Source: Sphingomonas telluris (lineage in GTDB: Bacteria > Pseudomonadota > Alphaproteobacteria > Sphingomonadales > Sphingomonadaceae). Taken from it: 64,000 nt of DNA. A model generated the notes under the pieces. That model saw only the letters and a program-made list of their open reading frames with translations. It had not been told where the DNA came from and did no database searches. The DNA is taken from the NCBI RefSeq assembly GCF_022568775.1, contig NZ_JAKZHW010000001.1, positions 1,054,001 through 1,118,000 of the forward strand, read 5' to 3'. A program made the translations under genes and the position numbers. Positions 34,418 through 43,514 of the stretch are shown in pieces. The stretch's first letter is position 1, and each line of letters begins with the position of its first letter.

Positions 34418-35595
34418 GCGTCGAGACAATCACGCTCGGCTGCCGCCTGAACTTCGCGGAGAGCGAGACGATCAAGCGGTTGGCCAAGGCGGACGAGGAC
34501 TGGGTCGTCGTCAACAGTTGCGCGGTTACGAACGAGGCAGTGCGACAGACGCGGCAGGCGATCCGCCAGTCCAGACGCCAGCGCCCGGAGGCCCGCATCC
34601 TGGTGACAGGCTGTGCTGCGGAGCTCGATCGCGGGTCCTTCGCGAACATGCCGGAAGTCGATCGTGTCGTTGGAAATGACAACAAGATCGGTAGCCTGGC
34701 AATGCTTGCCGCCAAGACGTCACAGGTCGTTCCGGCCGGGTTTCTTGGTCACGTGCGCAGCTTCGTCGCTGTCCAGACCGGTTGTGACCACCGCTGCACC
34801 TTCTGCTCGATCTGGCGGGCCCGGGGTCCGAGCCGGTCCCTTTCGTTCGAAGCCATCCGCGATGCGGTGCAACGCGAACTGGATCGCGGCGCGAAGGAGA
34901 TCGTGCTCACGGGCGTGGACATCACCAGCTACCACTATGATGCCCTTGGCCTTGGCGAGTTGTGCCAGCGCCTCATCGCGACGGTGCCTGACCTTGGGCG
35001 CCTGCGCTTGTCGTCGCTCGACAGCATCGAGATTGACGAGCCACTGTTCGAACTGATCGCCGGCGAGCCGCGCCTCATGCCGCACTTCCATCTATCGCTA
35101 CAGGCGGGCGACGACATGATCCTGAAGCGGATGAAGCGCCGCCACAGCCGTTCCGATGCCGTCCGCATGGTCGAGCGAATCAAGAGCGCGCGCGCGGACG
35201 CAACGGTCGGGGCGGACCTGATCGCCGGCTTTCCGACAGAAACCGAGGAAATGGCCCTGAACAGTCTGAAATTGCTGGACGATTGCGACGTGATCGCGGC
35301 CCACATCTTTCCCTTCTCGCCACGTCCGAACACGCCGGCCGAGCGCATGCCGCAGCTGGCCCGCGAGGTCGTGAAAGTCCGTGCCGCGCGCCTGAGGCAG
35401 GCCGCGTCGGAGCGCCGGACTCGTTGGCTGCGAGGCCTCGTCGGATCCTCTCAGCGAGTGCTGATGGAGAATAACGCCAAGGGCCACAGCGACGGTTTCG
35501 CGCCTGTTCGCATCGAGCAATCCTCGCGCGGCGATGCTGGCGTGGCCCGGATGACCGGCCTCGAAGGCGATCACCTGACGGCGGTGTGGGCATGA
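34414..35595 (+). CDS. mtaB: tRNA (t6A37) methylthiotransferase MtaB
   Basis: 393 residues. Radical-SAM enzyme converting t6A37 to ms2t6A37. The N-terminal UPF0004 domain (TLGCRLNFAESETIKRL, VVNSCAVTNEAVRQTRQAIR, LVTGCAAEL) supplies three Cys for one cluster; the radical-SAM cluster is CDHRCTFC (Cys124, Cys128, Cys131). DLIAGFPTETEE and PFSPRPNTPAERMP confirm the family; a C-terminal TRAM-like region follows. The short N-terminus places it with MtaB rather than MiaB. It links functionally to tsaE elsewhere in the window, which makes the t6A substrate. Confidence 0.94.
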   Translation: MSVETITLGCRLNFAESETIKRLAKADEDWVVVNSCAVTNEAVRQTRQAIRQSRRQRPEARILVTGCAAELDRGSFANMPEVDRVVGNDNKIGSLAMLAAKTSQVVPAGFLGHVRSFVAVQTGCDHRCTFCSIWRARGPSRSLSFEAIRDAVQRELDRGAKEIVLTGVDITSYHYDALGLGELCQRLIATVPDLGRLRLSSLDSIEIDEPLFELIAGEPRLMPHFHLSLQAGDDMILKRMKRRHSRSDAVRMVERIKSARADATVGADLIAGFPTETEEMALNSLKLLDDCDVIAAHIFPFSPRPNTPAERMPQLAREVVKVRAARLRQAASERRTRWLRGLVGSSQRVLMENNAKGHSDGFAPVRIEQSSRGDAGVARMTGLEGDHLTAVWA

Positions 35596-36509
35596 GTTGG
35601 CTCGACCGCCTGCGCGGCGGATTTGCAAAGACTGCGGAACGGGTCGCCGACAACCTCACGGGTCTGACGAGCCGGGCGGCGCTCGATACGGCGACCCTCG
35701 ACGACATCGAGGAAGCGCTGATCGCGTCGGATCTTGGTCCGGAAGCGTCGCATCGCATCCGTGAAGCCATTGCGCGCCAGAAGTTCGAGCGGCTCGACGA
35801 GCGTGGGCTGCGAACTATCCTCGCCGAGGAAATCGAAAAGATCCTCACGCCAGTCGCCAAGCCTATGGAAGTCTGGGGTTTTCCCCGCCCTCACGTGCTG
35901 CTTGTCATTGGCGTCAACGGCTCCGGCAAGACGACCACGATCGGCAAGCTTGGCCACTGGCTGAAGGAGCAGGACTACGGTGTCCTGCTGGCAGCGGGCG
36001 ATACCTTCCGCGCCGCCGCAATCGAGCAACTCAACATATGGGGCGACCGCATCGGCGCGCCGGTGATCTCCGGCAAGGAAGGCGGCGACGCTGCCGGCAT
36101 CGTCTTCGATGGCGTGAAGCAGGCGACCGCGCAGGGCATCGACGTGCTGATCGTCGACACGGCTGGGCGCCTTCAGAACAAGTCGCACCTGATGGAGGAG
36201 CTGTCGAAGATCCGCCGCGTGCTGGGACGGCTCAATCCGGAGGCTCCTCACGACGTGCTGCTGGTCCTAGACGCCACCACCGGCCAGAACGCGCTTGCGC
36301 AGGTCGAGGTGTTCCGTGAAACCGCGGGAGTGACAGGCCTGATCATGACCAAGCTCGACGGCACCGCGCGCGGCGGCGTGCTCGTGGCGGCCGCCGAAAA
36401 GTTCGGTCTGCCCATCTACGCGATCGGCGTCGGCGAGAAGGCGGACGATCTCCGCCCCTTCGATCCTCGTGCGGTGGCGCGGGCTATCGCTGGACTTCCA
36501 CCGGAATGA
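35592..36509 (+). CDS. ftsY: Signal recognition particle receptor FtsY
   Basis: 305 residues, lacking the long acidic N-terminal domain of E. coli FtsY, which is common in alphaproteobacteria. NG domains: GVNGSGKTTTIGKLGHWL, LAAGDTFRAAAIEQL, DTAGRLQNKSHLMEEL, TKLDGTARGGVLVA and IGVGEKADDLRPFDP. Docks Ffh-ribosome complexes at the membrane. ATGA overlaps on both sides couple it to mtaB and yciB. Confidence 0.97.
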   Translation: MSWLDRLRGGFAKTAERVADNLTGLTSRAALDTATLDDIEEALIASDLGPEASHRIREAIARQKFERLDERGLRTILAEEIEKILTPVAKPMEVWGFPRPHVLLVIGVNGSGKTTTIGKLGHWLKEQDYGVLLAAGDTFRAAAIEQLNIWGDRIGAPVISGKEGGDAAGIVFDGVKQATAQGIDVLIVDTAGRLQNKSHLMEELSKIRRVLGRLNPEAPHDVLLVLDATTGQNALAQVEVFRETAGVTGLIMTKLDGTARGGVLVAAAEKFGLPIYAIGVGEKADDLRPFDPRAVARAIAGLPPE

Positions 36510-37132
36510 GCGAACTCGACAAATCCCGCGAGGAGCCGACGGGCGGCGCGCGTCTGCTGATCGATTTCGGTCCGCTGCTGGTCTTCTTCCTGGCGAATTT
36601 CTTCGCGCCCGTCCCGGGGCCGATCAAGATCTTCTACGCCACCGGCGCCTTCATGATCGCGATGATCGCGGCGATGCTTTTTTCCCAGATCCGCTTCGGC
36701 AAGATCTCGCCGATGCTCTGGTTCTCGGGCCTGATGGTCGTGGTGATGGGCGGGATCACGATCTGGCTGCACGACGAGACGTTCATCAAGATCAAGCCGA
36801 CGCTCTACTACACGCTGATCGCCGCAATTCTAGGCTTCGGGCTGTATACCGGCCGTCCGCTGCTGAAAGCGGTGCTCGGAAGCACCTATCCTGGCCTGGA
36901 TGAGGAAGGCTGGAAGAAGCTGACGCGCAACTGGGCCCTGTTCTTCGTCTGCATGGCGATCCTGAACGAAGCTGTCTGGCGGAACACGACCACGAACTTC
37001 TGGGTCGGGTTCAAGCTTTGGGGAGCCATCCCCCTCACCTTCCTCTTCGCCATCGCCAACGTCCCGATGCTGATTAAGCACGGAATGAACCTCACCGACG
37101 CAAAGCCCGCGGAGCCCGGGCCGGTCGAATGA
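36506..37132 (+). CDS. yciB: Inner membrane-spanning protein YciB (septation protein A)
   Basis: 208 residues with about six TM helices. [37 protein letters not shown] and [19 protein letters not shown] are hallmark stretches of the family. YciB/IspA takes part in cell-envelope synthesis and septation. It overlaps ftsY and the following ABC gene by 4 bp each. Confidence 0.95.
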   Translation: MSELDKSREEPTGGARLLIDFGPLLVFFLANFFAPVPGPIKIFYATGAFMIAMIAAMLFSQIRFGKISPMLWFSGLMVVVMGGITIWLHDETFIKIKPTLYYTLIAAILGFGLYTGRPLLKAVLGSTYPGLDEEGWKKLTRNWALFFVCMAILNEAVWRNTTTNFWVGFKLWGAIPLTFLFAIANVPMLIKHGMNLTDAKPAEPGPVE

Positions 37133-38067
37133 GCGATCCGGTCCTTTCGATCCGCGGGCTGACCAAGGTCTATCCCAGCGGCACGGAGGCTCTGAAGCCG
37201 CTGGACCTCGACATTCGCCGCGGGGAGATCTTCGCGCTGCTCGGGCCGAACGGCGCCGGCAAGACGACGATGATCAGCATCGTCTGCGGCATCGTCAACG
37301 CGACCTCAGGAGAGGTGCTGGTCGACGGCAAGAACTGGCAACGCAACTATCGCGAAACGCGCAAGCGGATCGGCCTCGTCCCGCAAGAGCTGACGATGGA
37401 CGTTTTCGAGCCGCTGATCAGCACCGTCAGCTTCAGCCGCGAGCTTTTCGGCCGCCGCCCCGACCCGAAGCGTATCGAGGAAATCCTTCGTGAACTGTCG
37501 CTTTGGGACAAGCGCAAGACCATCCTGAAGGAGCTGTCGGGCGGCATGAAGCGCCGCGTCATGATCGCCAAGGCACTCGCCCACGATCCCGACATCCTTT
37601 TCCTCGACGAACCCACGGCCGGCGTCGACGTCGAGCTCCGGCGCGACATGTGGAACATGGTCCGCCGTCTCCGCGAGAACGGCACCACGATCATCCTCAC
37701 CACGCATTACATCGAGGAAGCCGAGGAGATGGCCGACCGGGTGGGCGTCATCAACAAGGGCGAGCTCATCCTGGTCGAAGAAAAGACGGAGCTGATGAAG
37801 AAGCTCGGCCGCAAGGTCCTGCATCTGCAGCTTGCCGAACCGTTGAAGGAAGTTCCCGCGACGCTCGGCGAATGGAACCTGAAGCTCAGCGACGACGGCG
37901 GGCTGCTGACCTACGAGTTCGATGCGAAGGCCGATCGCACGGGAGTCCCGTCCCTTCTCGCCGCTATGCGTGATGCCGGAGTCGCCTTCAAAGACCTCGA
38001 CACGCACCAATCCAGCCTGGAGGAAATTTTCGTCGGTCTGATCCACCACAAGAAAGCTGCGGCATGA
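37129..38067 (+). CDS. ABC transporter ATP-binding protein (YadG-like)
   Basis: 312 residues. Walker [12 protein letters not shown], signature [15 protein letters not shown], Walker [20 protein letters not shown] and switch His in [11 protein letters not shown] are complete. The C-terminal extension (about 85 residues) is typical of ABC-2 exporters. It is paired with the next gene, an ABC-2 permease, like E. coli yadG-yadH; the exported substrate is unknown. Confidence 0.94.
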   Translation: MSDPVLSIRGLTKVYPSGTEALKPLDLDIRRGEIFALLGPNGAGKTTMISIVCGIVNATSGEVLVDGKNWQRNYRETRKRIGLVPQELTMDVFEPLISTVSFSRELFGRRPDPKRIEEILRELSLWDKRKTILKELSGGMKRRVMIAKALAHDPDILFLDEPTAGVDVELRRDMWNMVRRLRENGTTIILTTHYIEEAEEMADRVGVINKGELILVEEKTELMKKLGRKVLHLQLAEPLKEVPATLGEWNLKLSDDGGLLTYEFDAKADRTGVPSLLAAMRDAGVAFKDLDTHQSSLEEIFVGLIHHKKAAA

Positions 38068-38825
38068 ACTTTCGCGGCGTCTGGGCCATCTACAAGTTCG
38101 AGATGCACCGGTTCGCGCGGACGCTGTGGACCGGACTTGCCGTGCCGGTGATCACGACCTCGCTCTACTTCATCGTGTTCGGGTCCGCGATCGGATCGCG
38201 CATGAGCGAGATCAACGGGATCGACTACGGCAGCTTCATCGTACCTGGCCTGATGATGCTGTCCCTCTTCACCGAGAGCATCTTCAACGCGAGCTTCGGC
38301 ATTCACATGCCGCGATTTACCGGGACCATCTACGAGATCCTGTCGGCGCCAATGTCAGCGCTGGAGACGGTGCTCGGCTACGTCGGAGCGGCCGCGAGCA
38401 AGGCGATCACGGTCGCGCTGGTCATCTTCGTGACCGCCCACCTGTTCGTCGACGTGCAGGTTAAGCATCCGCTGCTCATGCTGCTCTACCTGCTGCTCGT
38501 AGCAGGCACCTTCTGCATGTTCGGCTTCATAGTCGGTATCTGGGCCAAGGGCTTCGAGCAGCTGCAGGTGATTCCGCTGCTGATCGTCACGCCCCTCACC
38601 TTCCTCGGCGGCGCCTTCTATTCGATCGACATGCTGAAGGAGCCGTGGCGGTCGATCACGCTCTTCAATCCGATCGTCTACCTGATCAACGGCTTCCGCT
38701 GGACCTTCTTCGGGACTGCGGACGTGTCCTTTGGCGCTGCCTTGGCAGCGACGTTCGCCTTCTTCCTGGCCTGCGCAGGCGTAGTCTGGTGGATCTTCCG
38801 GACCGGCTACCGCCTCAAGTCGTAG
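38064..38825 (+). CDS. ABC-2 type transporter permease (YadH-like)
   Basis: 253 residues, six TM helices. The conserved ABC-2 segments [53 protein letters not shown] (in two parts) and [14 protein letters not shown] are present. Coupled to the ATPase gene by ATGA; it ends the dapF operon, and its stop overlaps the convergent sodB gene by 11 bp. Confidence 0.94.
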   Translation: MNFRGVWAIYKFEMHRFARTLWTGLAVPVITTSLYFIVFGSAIGSRMSEINGIDYGSFIVPGLMMLSLFTESIFNASFGIHMPRFTGTIYEILSAPMSALETVLGYVGAAASKAITVALVIFVTAHLFVDVQVKHPLLMLLYLLLVAGTFCMFGFIVGIWAKGFEQLQVIPLLIVTPLTFLGGAFYSIDMLKEPWRSITLFNPIVYLINGFRWTFFGTADVSFGAALAATFAFFLACAGVVWWIFRTGYRLKS

Positions 38826-39471
38826 TCTCCGGCTGGCGAGCCGTCTCGCCTTCCTGGTCCGCACGATCCGCGCCATTCCCGTCGAGGTTCTGGGCGACGA
38901 AGTCCCAGTTGACGATGTTCGACAGCACCGAGGTCACGAAGCGCGGCCGCTCGTTGCGATAGTCGATGTAATAGGCGTGCTCCCACACATCGAGCGTGAA
39001 CAGCGGCACCATGCCGTCGTGGACAAGCGGCGTGTCGGCATCGTGCAGCGAGGTGATTTCCAACTGGTCGCGGTCGAGCACGAGCCACGCCCACCCGTTC
39101 GAGAAATGGTTCACGGCTTCGTCGCCGAGCTTCTGCAGAAGCTGCTCCGTGCCGCCGAACGCGTCGCTGATCAGGTTCGCCAGACGCCCGCTTGGCTGCT
39201 GGCCTTCGGGGCTCAGGCACTGCCAGAAAAAGCTGTGGTTCCAGAGCTGGGCGCTGTTGTTGAACAGCTTGTTCTCACCACCCTGCTTGGCCGCGCGGAC
39301 GACCTCGACGAGCGAGGCGCCCTGGAGGTCAGGCTTGGCGCCGACGAATTCGTTGGTCTTGTTGACGTAGGCACGGTGATGCTTGCCCCAGTGAAACTCG
39401 AGGGTTTCGGCCGAAATATGCGGCGCGAGCGCGTCCTTCGCGTACGGCAGTTCGGGCAGCTGGAAGGCCAT
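38815..39471 (-). CDS. sodB: Superoxide dismutase, Fe type
   Basis: 218 residues. Metal ligands are visible in ETLEFHWGKHHRAYV (His), AQLWNHSFFWQCL (His) and LDVWEHAYYIDYRNERP (Asp, His). The Gln in AQLWNHSFFW marks an iron rather than manganese enzyme. ATG at 39471 (MAFQLPELPY) behind AAGGAGA. The C-terminus has a charged 20-residue tail. No signal peptide, so cytoplasmic. Confidence 0.97.
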   Translation of the reverse strand: MAFQLPELPYAKDALAPHISAETLEFHWGKHHRAYVNKTNEFVGAKPDLQGASLVEVVRAAKQGGENKLFNNSAQLWNHSFFWQCLSPEGQQPSGRLANLISDAFGGTEQLLQKLGDEAVNHFSNGWAWLVLDRDQLEITSLHDADTPLVHDGMVPLFTLDVWEHAYYIDYRNERPRFVTSVLSNIVNWDFVAQNLDGNGADRADQEGETARQPETTT

Positions 39472-39485
39472 GGCGGTCAGTCTCC

Positions 39486-39505
39486 TTGGGGTGATTTCAC
39501 CCCAA
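39486..39505. promoter_or_regulatory. Inverted repeat immediately upstream of the sodB ribosome-binding site
   Basis: TTGGGGTGA-TT-TCACCCCAA, a perfect 9-bp inverted repeat with a 2-bp spacer. Its proximal edge touches the AAGGAGA site of sodB. It could be an operator for a dimeric repressor or an mRNA hairpin affecting translation; a 2-nt loop favours a protein-binding site. Confidence 0.5.
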
Positions 39506-39615
39506 CAACGATGCCGACGCTTAGTCGCTCCACTGTTCATCGCACACGCTTGCGATTCACTGTTTCGGGGCCGTAAGAAGCATTCAACCGCCTCGCGGTC
39601 TCAAGGGGGAATGAC

Positions 39616-40194
39616 ATGGGCAAATTCTTCGAAAACCTGAATTTCGTGCTGATCGGCGGCCTGGTGCTGGCGATCCTGATCGCGCTGTTTCCAGACAGCG
39701 GCTACGCCAACTCGGTCGGCGCAAGCGACCTCTGGCTCGGCATATTCCAGTGGCTGCACGTCTTCTTCGGCATTACCTGGATCGGCCTGCTCTACTATTT
39801 CAACTTCGTGCAGATCCCGACGATGCCGACAGTGCCCGCGGAGCTGAAGCCCGGCGTTTCGAAGTACATCGCGCCGAAGGCACTCTTCTACTTCCGCTGG
39901 GGCGCTGCCTTCACCGTCCTCACAGGCCTGATCGTTGCCTATCTGTACGGCGAAGAGAAAGCGCTTCTGCTCAACGATCCGGCGAACCGCCTGATCGGTA
40001 TCGGCATGTGGCTGGCGCTGATCATGGCGTTCAACGTCTGGTTCATCATCTGGCCGAACCAGAAGAAGGCGCTCGGCTTGGTCGAGGCCGACGACGCGAC
40101 CAAGGCGAAGTCGGCGCGCACCGCGATGATCTTTTCGCGCCTGAACACCCTGCTTTCGATCCCGATGCTGCTGGCCATGACCAACATGCACTAG
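39616..40194 (+). CDS. Urate-oxidase-N-terminal-type membrane protein (PuuD-like domain)
   Basis: 192 residues with about four TM helices. WLHVFFGITWIGLLYYFNFVQ and YFRWGAAFTVLTGL carry the His/Trp pattern of the Urate_ox_N (PuuD N-terminal) family. MAFNVWFIIWPNQKKALGL is the other conserved stretch. Full PuuD has an additional C-terminal cytochrome c; that domain is absent, so urate oxidation should not be assumed. A ribosome-binding site AAGGGGGA precedes ATG 39616. Confidence 0.85.
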   Translation: MGKFFENLNFVLIGGLVLAILIALFPDSGYANSVGASDLWLGIFQWLHVFFGITWIGLLYYFNFVQIPTMPTVPAELKPGVSKYIAPKALFYFRWGAAFTVLTGLIVAYLYGEEKALLLNDPANRLIGIGMWLALIMAFNVWFIIWPNQKKALGLVEADDATKAKSARTAMIFSRLNTLLSIPMLLAMTNMH

Positions 40195-40200
40195 GGACCG

Positions 40201-41265
40201 TCAGGCGGCGTCCGTTTCCATCAGCTTGTGCCGCTTCAGCGCATGCCGAAGCTGGTCGTAGCTGAGATTGAGAGCGGACGCCGTCGCGCGCTGGTTGAAG
40301 CGATTGGCCGCCAGCGCATTTTGAAGAAGTGCCTTCTCATAGTCCGCGACCGCCGCGCGGAAGTCGCTGGTGCTAGAGGGCGGCGCGGCCGTTGCCGCAG
40401 CTGAAACTGGCACCGAGGCGTCTTCTGCCAGCGCGGTCTGCGCAACACTGACGTCGGCATGCGCTTGAAGCGTCTGCGAGGCAGCTGGCGCCCATGGCGA
40501 ATGAAATGGGTCGAACTGCAAAGCGTCGATGTCACGCTCCGGATCTTCCCAGCGGTAGACGGCGCGCTCCACGACGTTCCGCAGTTCACGGACATTTCCC
40601 GGCCAATGGTAGGCCTCCAACTCCGCGACTGCTCGCGGCGAGAACCCGGGCCAATTCGGCCAATCCAGCTCCACAGCCATGCGCCGTCCGAAATGGTCGG
40701 TAAGAAGGGGTATATCGTCCTGGCGCGCACGGAGCGGTGGCAAGGTCACCACTTCGAAGGAAAGTCGGTCGAGCAAGTCAGCTCGGAACCGCCCCTTGTC
40801 GACGGCGGCCGGAAGGTTCTCGTTGGTGGCCGCGACGATACGAACGTCGACCGAAATCGGCTTCGACGCGCCGATGCGCGTAACTTCCCCATACTCGACG
40901 GCGCGCAGCAGGCGATCCTGAGCGGGCATCGACAGAGTACCGAGCTCATCGAGGAACAGTGTGCCGCCATCGGCTTCCTCGAACCTGCCGTGGCGGGTCT
41001 TTGCGGCGCCGGTGAAGCTGCCCGCTTCGTGGCCGAACAGCTCGGCTTCGATCAGGCTTTCCGGAAGCGCGGCGCAGTTCATGACGACCAGCGGGCCGGC
41101 CCAGCGCGAGGACAGATGGTGCAGACGTTCGGCGATCAGCTCCTTGCCCGTGCCGCGCTCACCGATCACAAGGACGGGGCGATTGAGCGGCGCAGCGCGG
41201 CTCGCCCGCTCGACCGCGTCGAGAAAGGCCAGGCTCTGCCCGACGAACTGATTTGCCCGCTCCAT
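40201..41265 (-). CDS. pspF: Phage-shock operon activator PspF (sigma54-dependent)
   Basis: 354 residues. An AAA+ domain begins almost at the N-terminus, without a receiver domain, as in PspF: Walker A GERGTGKE (35-42), the sigma54-contact loop ELFGHEAGSFTGA (GSFTGA instead of GAFTGA), Walker B GGTLFLDELGTL and VRIVAATNENLP. A Fis-type HTH (NQRATASALNLSYDQLRHAL) closes the protein. An unusual Ala/Pro/Ser-rich linker of about 50 residues separates AAA+ from the HTH. Divergent from pspA across the sigma54 promoter; PspA normally inhibits it. Confidence 0.95.
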   Translation of the reverse strand: MERANQFVGQSLAFLDAVERASRAAPLNRPVLVIGERGTGKELIAERLHHLSSRWAGPLVVMNCAALPESLIEAELFGHEAGSFTGAAKTRHGRFEEADGGTLFLDELGTLSMPAQDRLLRAVEYGEVTRIGASKPISVDVRIVAATNENLPAAVDKGRFRADLLDRLSFEVVTLPPLRARQDDIPLLTDHFGRRMAVELDWPNWPGFSPRAVAELEAYHWPGNVRELRNVVERAVYRWEDPERDIDALQFDPFHSPWAPAASQTLQAHADVSVAQTALAEDASVPVSAAATAAPPSSTSDFRAAVADYEKALLQNALAANRFNQRATASALNLSYDQLRHALKRHKLMETDAA

Positions 41266-41369
41266 CGCCCCGACAATTGGTGTCGCATACCACCATTTGG
41301 CAAGATATTTCGGTCGAAAAAGGGGCGGATTTCTACGGTTTTCGCCGCTTTCTCTGATTTCCAGGAAAG

Positions 41370-41385
41370 TGGCACGACTCTTGTA
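41370..41385 (+). promoter_or_regulatory. Sigma54 (-24/-12) promoter of the psp operon
   Basis: TGGCACG-ACTC-TTGTA, matching the TGGCAC-N5-TTGC pattern with GG at -24 (41371-41372) and one mismatch in the -12 element (T instead of C). It lies 45-60 bp upstream of pspA, and transcription should begin near 41396. The partner activator gene pspF is divergent, which supports the call. Confidence 0.85.
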
Positions 41386-41429
41386 TATCTCTTTAGCATA
41401 CAGGCCTGATTACGATTGCGGAGTTTCAA

Positions 41430-42098
41430 ATGGGTATATTCTCTCGGACGAGGGATATCTTCGCGGCAAACATGACGGAGCTTCTCGACCGGTCCGAAGA
41501 CCCGGCGAAGATGATCCGCATGATCATCCTCGAAATGGAGGAGACTTTGGTCGAGGTCCGGGCAAGCGCGGCCCGGTCGATTGCCGACGGCAAGGAAATG
41601 CGCCGGGCGCTGAAGCGCCTCGATGAACTGCAGACGAGCTGGACCGAAAAGGCCGAGCTGGCGCTTAGCAAGGACCGCGAAGACCTTGCCAAGGCCGCGC
41701 TCATCGAGCGGCAGAAGGCCGCCGACATGGCCGGCGGCCTGCGCGCCGAGATCGACCAGATCGACGAAACGCTGAAGGGCTACGAAGCCGACATCGCCAA
41801 GCTGATGGGAAAGCTGCGCGAGGCGCGCGCCCGTCAGAACGCGATCGCGACCCGGCTCGAAAGCGCTGTCACCCGCGCCAAGGCGCGCGAGATCCTCAAC
41901 GGCGGAAGGACGGAAGACGCCTTCTCGAAATTCGACGTGCTCGAGAGGCGCGCGGATTTTGCGGAAGGACGCGCCGATGCTTTGGGCATGACCGGCCCGA
42001 AGAGCCTGGAAGAAGAGATTGCCGAGCTGAGAGCGTCCGAGCAGGTCGACGCCGAGCTCGAGGCCATGAAAGCCGCGCTGAAGCGCAAAGGGGAATAA
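41430..42098 (+). CDS. pspA: Phage shock protein A
   Basis: 222 residues, almost entirely coiled coil, of the PspA/IM30 (ESCRT-III-like) family. MGIFSRTRDIFAANMTELLD is the N-terminal amphipathic membrane helix, and PAKMIRMIILEMEETLVEVR the conserved first coiled coil. It binds damaged inner membrane and in the resting state inhibits PspF. ATG 41430 behind GGAG. First gene of an eight-gene run. Confidence 0.97.
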   Translation: MGIFSRTRDIFAANMTELLDRSEDPAKMIRMIILEMEETLVEVRASAARSIADGKEMRRALKRLDELQTSWTEKAELALSKDREDLAKAALIERQKAADMAGGLRAEIDQIDETLKGYEADIAKLMGKLREARARQNAIATRLESAVTRAKAREILNGGRTEDAFSKFDVLERRADFAEGRADALGMTGPKSLEEEIAELRASEQVDAELEAMKAALKRKGE

Positions 42099-42101
42099 CG
42101 A

Positions 42102-42416
42102 ATGGAAGATGTGCTTATCCCGGTAGTCATTTGTTCGATCCTGTTCATCGGACTGCCGTGGCTGGTCTTTCACTATGTGACCAAGTGGAAGACTGCAGCG
42201 ACCATCACCGGCGCTGACGAGAAGCTCCTCGACGAGCTGTACGACCTCGCCCGGCGCCTCGACGATCGGCTCTGCTCGATCGAGCGGATCATGACCGCGG
42301 AAAACCCGAACTGGCGCCAACAGTGCCTGCCGGACGCCAGCGACCGCATCGTGGAGCAGCTTCATGAGACGCGGTCGCGCAGCCGGGCCCGCAGCCAGGT
42401 CGGTTCGGAGGACTAA
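42102..42416 (+). CDS. pspB: Phage shock protein B
   Basis: 104 residues. One TM helix (LIPVVICSILFIGLPWLVFHYV) and then a short coiled coil ending in RRLDDRLCSIERIMTAENPNW, the PspB signature. The tail is about 25 residues longer than in E. coli. It begins 3 bp after pspA. The segment LxxIExIMTAEN recurs in degenerate form in all following genes of the operon. Confidence 0.93.
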   Translation: MEDVLIPVVICSILFIGLPWLVFHYVTKWKTAATITGADEKLLDELYDLARRLDDRLCSIERIMTAENPNWRQQCLPDASDRIVEQLHETRSRSRARSQVGSED

Positions 42417-42419
42417 GCC

Positions 42420-42809
42420 ATGTCGTACCAGCCCCCCAGCCGCACCCGCTTCTATCGGGACAAGCGCAACGGCAAGTTCATGGGCATCTGCGCCGGAATT
42501 GCCGATTATGCCGGGTTCGACGTCACGCTCGTCCGCATCACGATGATCGCGGCGATCTTCCTGAGCAGCGGATCGATCCTGCCGGTCTATTTCATCGCCG
42601 GCATGGTTGCGCCCGACCGGCCGCGCGAGCTCGATGCGACAAATGCAGATGAGAAGGAGTTCTGGCAGTCGGTACGCAGGTCGCCTGCCCGCACCGCGCG
42701 CGACATCCGGCTACGCCTGAAAGACATCGACCGCCGTCTGGGCGACGTCGAAAGCTACGTCACAACTGAAAATCGCACGCTTGCGCGTGAGATCGAACAA
42801 CTACGCTAA
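42420..42809 (+). CDS. pspC: Phage shock protein C (PspC domain)
   Basis: 129 residues. PspC domain: FYRDKRNGKFMGICAGIADYAGFDVTLVR (given in overlapping parts), a TM helix (MIAAIFLSSGSILPVYFIAGM), and then a cytoplasmic helix ending DIDRRLGDVESYVTTENRTL. The last segment resembles the PspB coiled coil and is unusual as a C-terminal addition. It senses membrane stress with PspB and relieves PspA inhibition. Confidence 0.94.
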   Translation: MSYQPPSRTRFYRDKRNGKFMGICAGIADYAGFDVTLVRITMIAAIFLSSGSILPVYFIAGMVAPDRPRELDATNADEKEFWQSVRRSPARTARDIRLRLKDIDRRLGDVESYVTTENRTLAREIEQLR

Positions 42810-42820
42810 CGGGGGATCAG

Positions 42821-43156
42821 ATGGATCCGGAAATCTTTCGCCTGCTGACTACCTTCGTCCCGATCATCGGTATCATCGTCGCCGTGTCCGTCGGCGGATG
42901 GGTGCTGACGACCTGGCTCCGCATCAAGCACGGCTATCCGCTTGAAACGTCCTGGGGCACGCCGCTGCACCCCACGAACAGCCGTGAGAATGGCGAGCGC
43001 ATCAAGCTTCTCACCCACGAGAATGCGCAGCTGCGCGCGGAGATCGGTTCGATGAAGGACCGGCTGGAGAACCTCGAGCGCATCGTCACCGATCAGCCCT
43101 CGCGGCTCGCTCGCGAGATTGAATCCCTGGCGATCGACAAGGGAGGCAATGCCTGA
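42821..43156 (+). CDS. PspB-like small membrane protein 1 of the psp operon
   Basis: 111 residues. N-terminal TM helix (FVPIIGIIVAVSVGGWVLTTWL), a short loop rich in Pro/Thr, and a coiled coil HENAQLRAEIGSMKDRLENL followed by ERIVTDQPSRLAREIESLA. The closing motif (LExIVTDxxxxLAREIExL) matches the end of PspC and of the last gene in the run. No known name. Starts 11 bp after pspC and abuts the next gene by one base. Confidence 0.85.
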   Translation: MDPEIFRLLTTFVPIIGIIVAVSVGGWVLTTWLRIKHGYPLETSWGTPLHPTNSRENGERIKLLTHENAQLRAEIGSMKDRLENLERIVTDQPSRLAREIESLAIDKGGNA

Positions 43157-43455
43157 TGGGACCCGGTGACGTCTTCGCGCTGCTGATCGTCGTCCTCATC
43201 CCGACGATATTCCTCACCTATCTTGCGCGCCGCTTCTTCACCCTCCGAGAGAAGCAACTGGACTCCCAGGCGAGCATGACTGCCGAGAAGGCCGCGCAAT
43301 ATGCGACGAGCAACGCGGAGCTGGAACAGCGTGTCCGAGTCCTGGAACAGATCGTGACGGACGGCGGCATGCATACGGCCGCCCAGATCGAAGCGTTTCG
43401 CGAGCCGCGCCTGACGAAGCCTCAGCAAGAGCGGAGCGAGTCGGCTTCGTCTTGA
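43156..43455 (+). CDS. PspB-like small membrane protein 2
   Basis: 99 residues. TM helix (VFALLIVVLIPTIFLTYLA) and cytoplasmic coiled coil with AEKAAQYATSNAELEQRV and RVLEQIVTDGGMHTAAQIEA. The second half is closely similar to the next two genes, so these three are tandem paralogues. The ATG shares its A with the preceding stop region (one-base overlap). Function unknown; the operon position implies envelope stress. Confidence 0.85.
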   Translation: MGPGDVFALLIVVLIPTIFLTYLARRFFTLREKQLDSQASMTAEKAAQYATSNAELEQRVRVLEQIVTDGGMHTAAQIEAFREPRLTKPQQERSESASS

Positions 43456-43514
43456 TAACGACGCGGTCGTAACCAACTTCCACGGACATTCATCGCGAAG
43501 GGGCGATTGAGCGA

